Source: Agarophyton chilense
Lineage: Eukaryota; Rhodophyta; Florideophyceae; Gracilariales; Gracilariaceae
Length of the DNA stretch: 64,000 nucleotides
Direction: 5' to 3'
Assembly: GCA_030374765.1 (NCBI GenBank)
Contig: JARGXX010000105.1
Span: forward strand, 1,116,001-1,180,000
The notes below the pieces were generated by a model that saw nothing but the letters and a program-made list of their open reading frames with translations, ran no database searches and had not been told where the DNA came from. The position numbers and the translations under genes were made by a program. Shown here one piece after another: positions 11,768 to 22,064 of the stretch (its first letter is position 1; each line of letters begins with the position of its first letter).

Positions 11768-13756
11768 TTAGGCTAATGATACCAACGACTGGTCCCCTTC
11801 GAAGTCAACACCGGCGCACGAAACACCGCGGAACTGCTGTTTTTCGGAATCGTACAAGAACAGACGTTGACCCGGACAATAGTCCAGATCAGTCGCCGTC
11901 GCCGAGAAGTTCATCGGGCTTCGAGTTATGATGAGATATATAACTGCGGAGACAATACCCGTGAACAACACGGTAAAGACCCATCCAATGCAAATGAAAA
12001 GAAATTGCTTCCAGTTGACGGTACTTTTCTTAAACTCAACGAGACCGACCCCCATAGTGGCACCGACTTGACAATGAGTCGTGGACACAGGGATACCGAT
12101 TTGCGAAGCAATGAGGACGCAGATGGCAGCTCCAATCTCAATGGAGAAGCCACGAGATGGTGTGAGCTTGGTTAGCTTCACACCAATTGCAAGAATGATA
12201 CGGTAGCCCCACATGGCAAGACCGACCACAATCCCTGCACCCCCCATAGCCAAAATCCATAGAGGAACAGGTTGTTTGAACGAATCAAAGGAAGAAAATG
12301 AACCTCTGTTACATGAGGTGAAACACTGTTTGTCACTCTCAATGAGCTTACCTTCACCGTCATAAGCGTCGAATTCTTTCCCTGCGGCACCTTCAGACTG
12401 AGGTGTCCTAAACGGGAAAACAGGGCCTTTGCATCTGAAGAAAGTCTGACCATCAGAAATGCCGCAGAAGGATTCATGGTTAGGAAGAGGGTCCCCTTCC
12501 ACAACTCTTTCCCCGTTCCGTTCACCTTGGTTGAGAGTTACATCTGATTCAAATTCCTCATGGCTTACTCTACTAATGATTCCGTGGTTACGTTGAAGCT
12601 GATATATCGAAGCGAATGGGGCTATGGCATTGGCGACATCATTAGCACCATGCGCGAAGGAATCAAAGGCAGCTGTAAATATTTGCACCCAAGTGAACAA
12701 CTGTTCGGTCTTAGGATCAAACTTTTCGACACTTTCATGAATGCGAACTACGTCATCATCAAGTTCCTCCTTGATGTTGATATTGACCCCAACTTTCCGC
12801 AAAGCATCATCAACCTTCTTGCTCTTCTCTTTGGCCTTCTGAGCAGCTTCTGGATTCTCTTCTGCCTCTCTTTGGCGAGTTTCCCATCGCGCGATGTACC
12901 TTTTGGCTAGAGGAACAATGGTGAAGGTCGAAACGACCGCAACGACAGCACCAGCGCCGAGGGCGATGCCAACACATGGCCCTACTCCTAGGTCTTCAGC
13001 GATATCGAAACGAGAATCTCCCTTGTAGATGATGAAAAACACAGCAAGGGCAACTGCGAAACCGTAGAACACAGGCATAAATATAAGGCCATTCTTAAAA
13101 GGATCTTTGCGTCTCAAAACAAGTGTGCGAACTATGAGGAAGAAGAGGACAGCAAAGATGGCAGAAAGAAGCGGGGAAATAATCCAAGATAAAATAACAC
13201 CCACCACTCCCTTCATCTTGTCCTTGAAAGAGTCACCCTCCCACCAGTTGACAGTGCCAGCACCTCGGTAAGCAATGCCGACGCCCACGATTGCTCCAAT
13301 GATAGAGTGCGTAGTAGACACCGGAAGGCTGAGGTAAGTGGCAATAATAAGCCACGAGGTGGCGGCCATGAGGGCAACCAAGAAACCAGTTATAAGCATC
13401 TCCGGTCCATTGAGAGAACCTTCAGGAGAGTTGGGGTCGAAGACATCTGGGTCGATAATCTTCTTTCTAACAGTATCCGAGACATTTCCGCCAAGCAAAA
13501 GAGCGCCGGAAAACTCCATGACGGCGGCGATGACGCAGGCCCATTTGAGATTGAGCGAACCGGCACCGACAGAAGTTGCGAAGGCGTTAGCGACATCATT
13601 CGCGCCTATCCCCCAAGCCATTGCGAAGGCGAGGATGCCACCTACCACCACCATCCAATAATATTTATCGACGGTGTTAATCTGCACGGCATTGCCAAGC
13701 ACAGTTGCAGCATTGCCTGCAATGGGCCAGTCGTAGACGAGGGTAGGTGTAGCCAT
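11768..13756 (-). CDS. PiT-family phosphate transporter (PHO89-like)
   Basis: A membrane cotransporter of inorganic phosphate, probably sodium-coupled as in the PHO4/PiT family. The two halves each carry the family signature: GANDVANAFATSVG near the N-terminus and GANDVANAIAPFASIY in the second half. Each half also has an LPVSTTH / IPVSTTH motif. I count about 10-12 hydrophobic segments separated by a long hydrophilic central loop, as expected. The ATG at 13756 gives 662 residues; the frame extends upstream to a GTG at 13804, but ATG with a good context (ACAATGGCT) is preferred. The central loop contains a Cys-containing insert (about residues 440-510), and there is a Cys-containing C-terminal tail of about 45 residues after the last membrane segment. 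No introns. It stands alone with gene-poor DNA on both sides. Family assignment is firm; substrate and ion coupling are inferred. Confidence 0.95.
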   Translation of the reverse strand: MATPTLVYDWPIAGNAATVLGNAVQINTVDKYYWMVVVGGILAFAMAWGIGANDVANAFATSVGAGSLNLKWACVIAAVMEFSGALLLGGNVSDTVRKKIIDPDVFDPNSPEGSLNGPEMLITGFLVALMAATSWLIIATYLSLPVSTTHSIIGAIVGVGIAYRGAGTVNWWEGDSFKDKMKGVVGVILSWIISPLLSAIFAVLFFLIVRTLVLRRKDPFKNGLIFMPVFYGFAVALAVFFIIYKGDSRFDIAEDLGVGPCVGIALGAGAVVAVVSTFTIVPLAKRYIARWETRQREAEENPEAAQKAKEKSKKVDDALRKVGVNINIKEELDDDVVRIHESVEKFDPKTEQLFTWVQIFTAAFDSFAHGANDVANAIAPFASIYQLQRNHGIISRVSHEEFESDVTLNQGERNGERVVEGDPLPNHESFCGISDGQTFFRCKGPVFPFRTPQSEGAAGKEFDAYDGEGKLIESDKQCFTSCNRGSFSSFDSFKQPVPLWILAMGGAGIVVGLAMWGYRIILAIGVKLTKLTPSRGFSIEIGAAICVLIASQIGIPVSTTHCQVGATMGVGLVEFKKSTVNWKQFLFICIGWVFTVLFTGIVSAVIYLIITRSPMNFSATATDLDYCPGQRLFLYDSEKQQFRGVSCAGVDFEGDQSLVSLA

Positions 13757-16700
13757 TGTGACGAGGAAGGCGAGCAACAAACCCGTCGATTCGACACCAA
13801 GCACAGAGTCGAAGAATTGCGAGAGTCAACTTTACTCGGCTATCAAAAGGGTGTTCAAGGTCATGTGGCAAAGCGAGATGTGAACGGCAGGGGAATAAAT
13901 AGGGACCATTCGTAGTTGGGGAGAGTTCGGCTCTGGACGAGGCGCAGCAAGCGGTGTGAGCGTGACTGGCGCCTCAACTTTGCCAAAGCAGACCACTAGC
14001 GCACGGATTATACGCACTCAGTGACAGCCCTGGTGAGCTCATTGGAGCGGAGTCATCAAGCGCCATCCATTAGAAAATAAGTTCGACGTCGTAGCATATG
14101 TTGCAATTGGAGGCGCGCCTCGAATCTCTAGTAGTGAACAAGAGCGCAGAATGTTGTGAGTTTATATACTGAAAGATGAATTGTTGCCGGGTTTGGAAGG
14201 TACAGTATCGCTTTGGTCGTGAGAGCAACTGGGTCAGGGGGGGAGGGGTGTGACGCTGAGGAAAGCTTAACTTACCCGAGTTGTGGGGAGTTGAAGTTGT
14301 CGAGATTCGGTCCAGAAATGCACATGAGACAATTTTTGTTTTGCTGTCGAAATTTGAGCGACATGCCAACACTCGGGGCCCAGGGAGCCTCGAGGCGGAG
14401 AATGACATCTGTACACAAAGATCTACATGTATGCAATGACAAATGTCTTGTGCCTCCCCCATGAAAGAAAAGTTTGTGCGCGCTCGTATGTATGCCTTCG
14501 TATACTACACTGTCATAAATCATACAGCTCGATATGGTGCAGAAGCTGGTATCTACGAATGGTTACTTTACTACGGTACTGTACTCGACGATTGCTGCTA
14601 GCCTCTAGTGCCCAAGTCGTGTACCTAACAAAGGCTGCTTTATGGCGCCGTCACAGCAGCGTGACGGCGTGGTTGAGGCACACGCAAGCTGGACCAGTGG
14701 CGTAGGCGTTATACTGAATCTAGATCAAATCCGGAGCGCAAAATATTCAAGCAGAGTGGCAATCCTTGAATCCTTCATCTCTCCACTCCGGCACGGGCAG
14801 TACCCTGCCCCATTGTCCCAGACGGCGTGGTCATGTGATGTAAGAGCCAGTGAGGTGACGCACTGCGAGGCGCGATTGCAGCCATTGTTTTGCGGCCCTG
14901 GGGGGCACGCGTCGTCGCTTCAAGCGCAATGCCGGGGGCGTTCTGCACGGATCGGTGGGACGAGATCGATGGTGGCGATCTGGTGGGGCTTGTCCTCGAA
15001 GTCTGGGCGGCCGGCCATCACGCTGTATTCGGATCAAACGTGAATGCGCCGCTTGTTGCCAAGCTCTCCAAACGCCTCCACCAATCAATGCGCGCGATGC
15101 ATCGATTCGCATCTTCATCGAATCTTTTTAAACCTCAATTTCTAAAACGCACATGCGTGCCGTCTCACACGTGTACAATCTATTTTGGACCGCTCCTCCT
15201 CCACGTGCTGTTGAGTGTTTTGTTTCGGCATCTGTTTCTCTCCAGAGACACCGTCGCTGGTCCTTCGTCGCTCCGTTGTAAGCTGAAAGCAAGCGAATCA
15301 TTCTAAACTCTTAGGGTGCATTTTACAGAGTATCTACCCCGATATCCGTATTCCTGGATTGTTGATACCGAATCGCTCCGCTACTTTCTGAGCGTTTTGC
15401 TACGGGCCGTGGCATGTGACAGTGACTACATGGTCATTGCCAACATTCATTTTCCACCAAGAATTGGTCCTGCTCCTACTCCTCTACACCTTATTTCTGT
15501 TGATTCTGCGAACCAGCAATCTCACCTTATCTACCGTCTTGTTTCGACACAAAGCTCATGCATTGCACCAGCACAACGTCTCGACCAATCACGCCGCAAT
15601 TCCAAGATGCGCCATATATGATGAAGGCGAAGTACATTTACGCTAGAACGCTAGATTGACTGCTATGCAACAAGTGGGAATCAAGTGAAAATGAACGAGG
15701 CTGCTGCACGCTGTTCGCTGTCACCCAATCTCAGAGATGAAAGATTCGAAACACAACACCCATGCCGCGTGTTGATAGTTACAAATGTACGCTGAACATT
15801 GGACGATGAGCCATTCTCAAACAAAGAGTCTAAAAGTAACAACCTTCCCAAACCTGGAGAGACAAAAACGGAAGCACCACTGGAACCCCAACCCCACACC
15901 GCCAATTCTTCTTAGGATTTGTCGTAGCAACCCCCTGAAAAGCGCCACCAGGACTATATAGCTCTCACATGCAGACGAGCGCCACCAATTCACCAGAAAA
16001 TGACACACCCTCACCAAATTCTACCACAACATGCCCAGAGTGCTCCATCACCAAAGAACCAATCGTTTTGGGTGGTATCCTCCCACATCAATAGACATTC
16101 ACATTCCTGCGACCGCACTAGCGTCTTGGATGTTATATCTCGCGGGGCAGATTTCTACATTTGTTTGTTTCCTGATCTGGAAAGAGCATCAGTGCTTAAA
16201 AGCATTGACCACAGCCTTAAAAAATCGGAAGAACCGAGCTCTAGCTTCCGATGACCCTCTTTGCAGTCGCGACTGCCAAGCGTACAGGCGTCACTAACGA
16301 TAGTAAGCGTTGTATCATAATAGAGTTTTTGCCAACAACATTCTGTCCGCATCGGTGCCCTGTGATCAGTCAATTTGGGTACGAACCAATCCGTTGGTAC
16401 AGCGGTGTAGACAGTAGCGAAATTACCGGACGGATTTCACATATCCGAACGCACAATTTCTTCTTGCTGATTGGGTGAATCCAATCATCTCAATCTCTAG
16501 CAAAACGTCGTTTACATGCATCCACTGTCAGCATAAACGCCACCGGGATTGTGTTGTCAGATACTGACCACGTTTTGTAGTCCACAATGATTTGCGTCAT
16601 GCCACGCTCGGCAATAGCGGTACGCATGGAGATTTCGGTCATAATTCTGTCGATTTTTTCAAACCCCATTACAGTATAAGGTAGCTGCCAGAATTCTGGC

Positions 16701-17382
16701 CATGAATCGTACTTCTTGTGGGAGCCAACTATTGAGTATGTTGGGCCAGCCTTGACAATAAAAGTCAGCGGAAATAAAACTTTTCCGTAGGATAAAGGCC
16801 CAAATAGATGAATGTTAGATAACTATTTTTAAAAAAACTTCATTTCTTGATTTTCTTGAAACACCGCGCATCCAAAGACTTCGGTCAATAATCACTAGGT
16901 GTCAGACATTCTGGCTTTTAATAAAACACTACAAATGCACTTTCTATTCAATTCTACCATTCTTCGATAACTAAAAAAAGCATATCGAATCCTGGCAATG
17001 ATTTCAGAAACAAGTTTTTTAAAAAAGGATTTAATCTAAAATCAAAGCTGAGTTTTAATAAATATTATTATGCCAAACTACTTGCAAAAGTTGTTTTCGA
17101 GGCTAAATTCTGCAGAAAAAATACTTTTTCATGACCAATAAAAGCATTTAATGGTAATAAGGCTTTCCAAGAAAATTAAAAACCGGTAGTACACACAAAC
17201 TTGTCTTCTTTTTCTCATCAAATGAGCTTGAATCGGTGCAGTAAGCTAAAAAGCGGTTCTGAGTCTAGCTTAAAATCTTATTGATCTTTTACACTGCATA
17301 AAAAGTCTCATATATTGATACTTCGCATGAGACTTTTTTCCAAAGGCAAATACTTTAATAAACCTCAAATGGTTTAAGTTTC
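13757..17382. other. Intergenic DNA, no recognisable gene
   Basis: The first few hundred bases are the likely promoter of the phosphate transporter. The rest holds only short unsupported ORFs. One perfect 8-bp inverted repeat, GCCGTCAC with a 6-nt loop (14647-14668), contains a TGACG-type bZIP-like site. From about 16500 the sequence becomes strongly AT-rich with broken frames. Confidence 0.5.
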
Positions 17383-18016
17383 TGTCGTATAGTGGCAGAA
17401 GAGCTGACCTTTGAGGTTTTCAATGAACTACAATGACCTTGTAAGCGATGGATGCGAGAGACCATCTACCATGCAGCTCCGGGCGAGCTACTATCTAGCT
17501 GTTGTCAACCACGTGTAGTGTTGACATGTACCTTCTGGTTGAGTATTTGTTAGTACTTGTAGTTGTAATTATATCTATTTTAGTACAGTAGTGGAGTGGC
17601 CACCTGGCATTGTAGCCAGTGTTGGTCAGGTCTCTGACACTAGGTCAGAGACCGTGCCTTGCTGGCACCTCCCGGGTGATCTGGAGAGTGCAGTCCACTG
17701 CCTATAGGGAACTGCACCTCCCCTATTCTAATCTGATAAAGACAGGCATCACTTGGGTCACGAATATACCATTTGGTTCATTCTTTCTCAACTACCACAC
17801 AGTCTTTCCCGCGCGTCGACGCCTACCATCGTTCAACTAAACGGTATAGGCTAGTCGCCTCGCCACTTGCCTCTGCAATTTTTCATGGTGCCCTGTTACT
17901 ATCGAGGGTTACTACGTATACTTTCTAAGGTTGAGAGTCACCAAGCTGCCTACGGTTTAGCGTCACCACGCTCTCGAGACAAGACAGTAGCATACCCCAG
18001 AGGTGATTGTACGACA
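17383..18016 (+). repeat. LTR of family B (isolated, probably solo)
   Basis: A 634-bp sequence starting TGTCGTATAG and ending TGTACGACA. It matches 50637-51259 in reverse complement over its length. That second copy lies at the 3' end of element B, which identifies this as a B-family LTR. The flanks (17378-17382 and 18017-18021) do not form a target-site duplication, and neither a primer site nor pol sequence follows, so it is a solo LTR or a rearranged remnant. Confidence 0.75.
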
Positions 18017-18155
18017 CAGGGCATTGCGAGTTGGAAGGTTTTGAAAACACTTTATTATGTAGCAACGAGTGTGTTGTGGCGTATTGAAATCACACGGATC
18101 ATTAAAATGCTTCTTTTTAGTCTTCCGTTTGCAGTGATTCAGATCTTCGAAAATT

Positions 18156-18185
18156 CTATGATATCGAAAATTTTCGATAGCATAG
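18156..18185. repeat. 30-bp near-perfect palindrome
   Basis: CTATG, a mismatch pair, then TATCGAAAA/TTTTCGATA and CATAG. AT-rich and able to form a cruciform, just downstream of the B-family LTR. Nothing else suggests a function. Confidence 0.6.
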
Positions 18186-18788
18186 AGCTTATGTTCAGTT
18201 CTATAATTGTTGAAGGAGTTTCTTTCTTGCTAATAACCATGAGCTACGGAAACGTATCTAATTCATCTGTTTCTGTTTAACGCTTGTGTTATGGAGGCAT
18301 TCCGTCGTAATTCCAGGAACTGCTGGGCTTCAAGAGAAAGAGAATTGTTAAATAGATTAACTCCTCAGTTTTCGAAAGCGTCAGGCGAAGTAGTACAGCT
18401 TGGATATAATGGTAATGATTCTGTAGACGTTCTGATCTTCATAAATGCATTGTGTCATCGGGAAGTGTGTGCCCTCCACAGAATAGACTGTCAGGATTGC
18501 GTGTATTGTTGAAACCGAATGCATTGAGAACGACGTGTAGTTGTTGAAATTAATAACTACACTCTTCCTCAATGACCTGAGTCGACGTACATATTTTATC
18601 ATCAGAAGTTTCAAGTCGTCCTCAGATTCGTATGTCGACTTTTATATGTTTACTCGTAACATCTAAATGCTTTTCTCACTTCAAGATGACCACGTGTAGG
18701 TATTAATTTAAAAAACTGCCCGACGTCCTCAATTTACTCCAATTATGAGAGTTACTGATCGTTTACTTATTGAAAAAGAATTAAATAC

Positions 18789-19411
18789 TGTGGAGCAAAA
18801 CCCGGCGACGGGAAGTGCTCTCAAGGTGTTCGAAGCCTTGCTCCCTGGGGGAGGCAGACTCAGAGACAGAGCCCTCCGTTCCACCCGTAGTGTGGGGTGT
18901 AACTCCCACGGGGGATTCCGGCAGTACCGACGGAGGTGAGGGGTAGAAACCGTTAGATCGGGAATGGGTATGGGTATCCCAAAGAATGAGGGAAAATCCG
19001 GCGAAGAGGAAAAACGGGGCGAGGGTCGGGCACTAACAGGCACCGGACCCGAGAACCAGAAAAGGGGCGAAACAACAAAAGAAACCCAATACAGGGGCGA
19101 AAACCTGTCCTCGAAAGGAAACACAAAAAGCACGCAACAAGTAAGCAGAACCCCCACGGGGTATCGTGCACGCAGGTCGTCTGAGCGGTCCCAAGGGGGT
19201 GGTTGCACGGAACCCAAACGTGGGCACTCTCCAAGTGGATTCGTGTCCCTACGCAGACGTTGCTAACCAGAGCCCGTTCCGGGTTGTAAGGCCGAAACGA
19301 TGGCGACCTCAGCACACCTTAGAGGGGATCATAATCATAACCCTCGGAGGGTTCAATCCTCATTCTATGAGTTGCATCTTCAAGTATCCCCTAACTGGGC
19401 GTTGCTCCACA
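18789..19411. repeat. Solo LTR of family C, internally deleted
   Basis: Starts TGTGGAGCAA and ends TTGCTCCACA. It matches 53811-54723 in reverse complement but lacks an internal segment of about 290 bp that is present there (about 53918-54208). The flanking pentamers (AATAC and AAAAG) do not match, so no target-site duplication is visible. Identification as an LTR rests on the TG..CA ends and on the clean 5-bp duplication around the other copy. Confidence 0.7.
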
Positions 19412-20975
19412 AAAAGATGGCTTAAAAACGTTTTGAGAAGCTTGTATTATATGATTTGCCATTCGTCCGCATTCAAGCCAGGGAGAGCATTACTCAAAAA
19501 ATATTGCGATTCCAGCCTTTTTGAATAGCACCTCATCTCTCGATCCCGAATTTCTACTTTTATGCCCACCGTCCAGACCAATCTTTATTTTTCTGGAGAC
19601 ATAAATCAACTTTTCGAGTTGCTGTGTTCTAATGGCAAAAATGATTCTTCCGAACCCAGGGGAAGGCACCGTTCTTGGCGGCTAAAGTCCAGCTTTGACT
19701 GTAGAGATTTAAGAGTCGGGAATTCTATAATCACGGCAAAGAACTTGTTGTGAACAACAAAAAAGTCAAAAAAACTCCAAGGCTCCCGAAGAAGACTGGG
19801 ATATCTTTCAAACAATCCAAAACATTTTCAGTGGTTCCATCTGTCAAGGCCTATCTTCATGTCATAGTTGAAGGTTTGGTTTTCAACTGCTCCTACATTG
19901 GTGACAAGAACATGCTAAAAACTGCTCCAGAATCCAGAAGAGTGTTTGTTTCAGTTCTGTTTAGCATGATGGCGATCAAATTCAAAAGACGTTGAATATC
20001 AGTGACTTTGAGAACAGAAACATGAGTCATTCGCACTTTTTCTGCCATAAGACGCTTCAAAAGATTCGTAGCCTACTCTAAATGGCAAAACAGCACATGC
20101 TTAGAATTTAATCTGGATTCAGCAGCCTTAAAATCTGCCATCAACTTATATGTTCCGATGAAATACTACCTCACCTCTTCCAAAGACACTAAAAAAAATA
20201 GAATTGCGACTGCAAAAGCTTTGAAAATTTTCTCCAAAACCGGAAAAAGCTCCGTGGTCTGTCCCGCTAACTGATCAATTAAACTGTCTCAATTTTCAGT
20301 GGATCTACAGCCAGAAAGATCTTGAGAGAATATTTACCTTCAAATCAGTAACGACAAGATGAAAACTTTTAAGTTTGGCAAAGAAGAACTTTCCGTAAAA
20401 CTCGTACTTAAAAAATGCATTCTAGAATCATCCTGTAATCGCTCGGAGAGCCACGAAGAACAAAACCAGCCATCTCAGGTATTTTTCAAACAGAATTCTA
20501 CAGAAAGTTGAACGATGCTCTTCTGTTAAACTCAGCACGAGTGTAAAATCAATTCAACTATACTAGAAAGCTAACTACATCCATTAAATCAAGATTAGCA
20601 GCAACGGATAAGCGTTACTATATCTGCGGTGTTTTTTGTTTGTTAACACGCCAGAAGGTTCAAAATGCGATGGAATACTCTTCGGATTCTTCAATCAGGA
20701 TAAATTTAGTAGAAGAAATTGAATGTGTTATTTTTATTGATGACACAAGAGTTGTTGGGCCATTACTTCGTCACTTTTTCTTTGCATGGTGACATTTTTG
20801 TACGCGAAAAAGAAATGCTTAACGTTCGCTGATAAATTTCCTGTGAACACGACACGGGAAACTGCAGACGACGACGACATTGTTACTTTTCCGAACCTTG
20901 GATGCGGTACCATGAAAGCTTGTTTTTTTTGGGCAAGCATACCATTTTTGTGTTTTTGTTTTCCGTTTTTCTCAC
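19412..20975. other. AT-rich DNA without a gene
   Basis: Only broken short ORFs on both strands. The composition differs from the gene island that begins near 21000. Probably decayed repeat DNA; no family recognised. Confidence 0.5.
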
Positions 20976-21000
20976 CCTGCGGCGCAAGAGGCGCCGCAGG
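20976..21000. repeat. Strong GC hairpin, 10-bp stem
   Basis: CCTGCGGCGC pairs perfectly with 20991-21000 across a 5-nt loop. It follows a T-rich stretch and sits exactly where AT-rich DNA gives way to the gene island. Confidence 0.6.
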
Positions 21001-21019
21001 TTAACATACTAAGATCTCC

Positions 21020-21054
21020 GGCCACGTGTGGTGGGCTGTGCATCACACGTGGCC
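21020..21054. promoter_or_regulatory. Inverted repeat with two CACGTG (G-box) cores
   Basis: GGCCACGTGTG at 21020-21030 is exactly inverted at 21044-21054, with a 13-nt spacer. Each arm contains CACGTG, the core bound by bHLH/bZIP factors. It lies about 240 bp upstream of the start of the lumenal protein gene at 21292, so a regulatory role there is plausible but inferred. Confidence 0.45.
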
Positions 21055-21291
21055 CACAGATACTGTACGCGTGCATGGCTCGCAGTAGCGTTGGTTCAAA
21101 ACTGTGTATTCCCCGAGGGGCGTACAGATAGGAATGCTTAGCCAGGCTGATGGACACTCGAACAAGCGCCAGGCGTATTTGGTGATCCACTCATTGCTTG
21201 TTTCCCAACCTGTCCACGAGCTTATCCGGCCCCCCTTGCCCCACTGTTCTCCACTCCCCGCTCGTCCCCTTGCCTTCTTTCCTCCACGGTG

Positions 21292-21865
21292 ATGAGTGCT
21301 TTCATCGCATGGTGCAACGCGATTCCTACACACGCAGCCAAACGCGCCGCGGTGCGCACGCGAACGGCTTCCACGTGCACTCTTGATGACGCGTCGAGAG
21401 CACGAGTGCCAGCGCAGTGTCGCAGGGCACTTGTTTCCATATCAGCTTCTATACTAATTTCAGTGCTATCAATCAATGCGACGCAAGCGTAAGTACATCC
21501 AACGTTTTGAGCACAATGACATACAGGGCACGGCATGGCCACCGCAACAACGCCATCTGACTCTTCGCAGAGAGATCATTTCCAAGCCGCTTTGCTACAA
21601 GGGGGACGGGCCCGGGTGTGAGGCCACTGCGCAAGACAGCGAGCTGGTGCGTGATTTGCTCGAAAAATCGAAACGTAATCGCGAGAAGAACGATAAACAG
21701 GTGCTTGAAAAGTATTGGAGACAGGGGTATGGTGACTACTTTTCATTTGGCTTCAACAAGGAACTGGTCAAGGACGAAGACGGCAAGTGGTCGCTAGTCG
21801 ATCCAAAGGGCTTTTCCACGGAGGTGAAACGAAGGCTAGAAGCGCTCATTAAATCGACCAAATGA
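21292..21865 (+). CDS. Thylakoid-lumen protein with PsaN-like motif, two exons
   Basis: Coding segments 21292-21488 and 21571-21865 (163 residues). The 82-nt intron starts GTAAGT and ends CTGAC..TTCGCAG, a textbook branch site and acceptor. Exon 1 encodes a plastid transit peptide rich in Ala, Arg and Thr, then a twin-arginine type lumen signal (RRALVSISASILISVLS) ending in ATQA, where cleavage is expected. The splice falls exactly at this point, so exon 2 encodes the mature protein of about 98 residues. The mature part holds two Cys (PLCYKGDGPGC) and the block LLEKSKRNREKNDKQVL, which resembles the LEKSK.N.E.NDK..L motif of photosystem I subunit N and related lumen proteins. The C-terminal Cys pattern of true PsaN is absent, so it is a relative at best. 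The unspliced frame from 21476 would encode a shorter protein without targeting. Confidence 0.75.
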
Positions 21866-22064
21866 GGCTGGTCGTGCGAAGCCAAACGCGTGCGAGTGGA
21901 AGCGGCGCACATTGAAAGAGTTTGTCGTGGTGGTTGCGCTTGAGCGCTTTTCAATTAACGTCGGCAGCGAGCGGTGCTTGTTGTCACTCGGCGCGTAGCG
22001 CTACGCCCGCGTTGCACATTACTGGTAGCTCGACTGGCGTACCTTTTCAGATGCCACCTTCGTC

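Noticed and set aside
13757..13804. Longer phosphate transporter starting at 13804
   Set aside because: The first codon is GTG. The ATG at 13756 has a good context and precedes the conserved part.
21476..21865. Unspliced 129-codon version of the lumenal protein
   Set aside because: It would lack the transit peptide and lumen signal that sit in frame upstream of a consensus intron.
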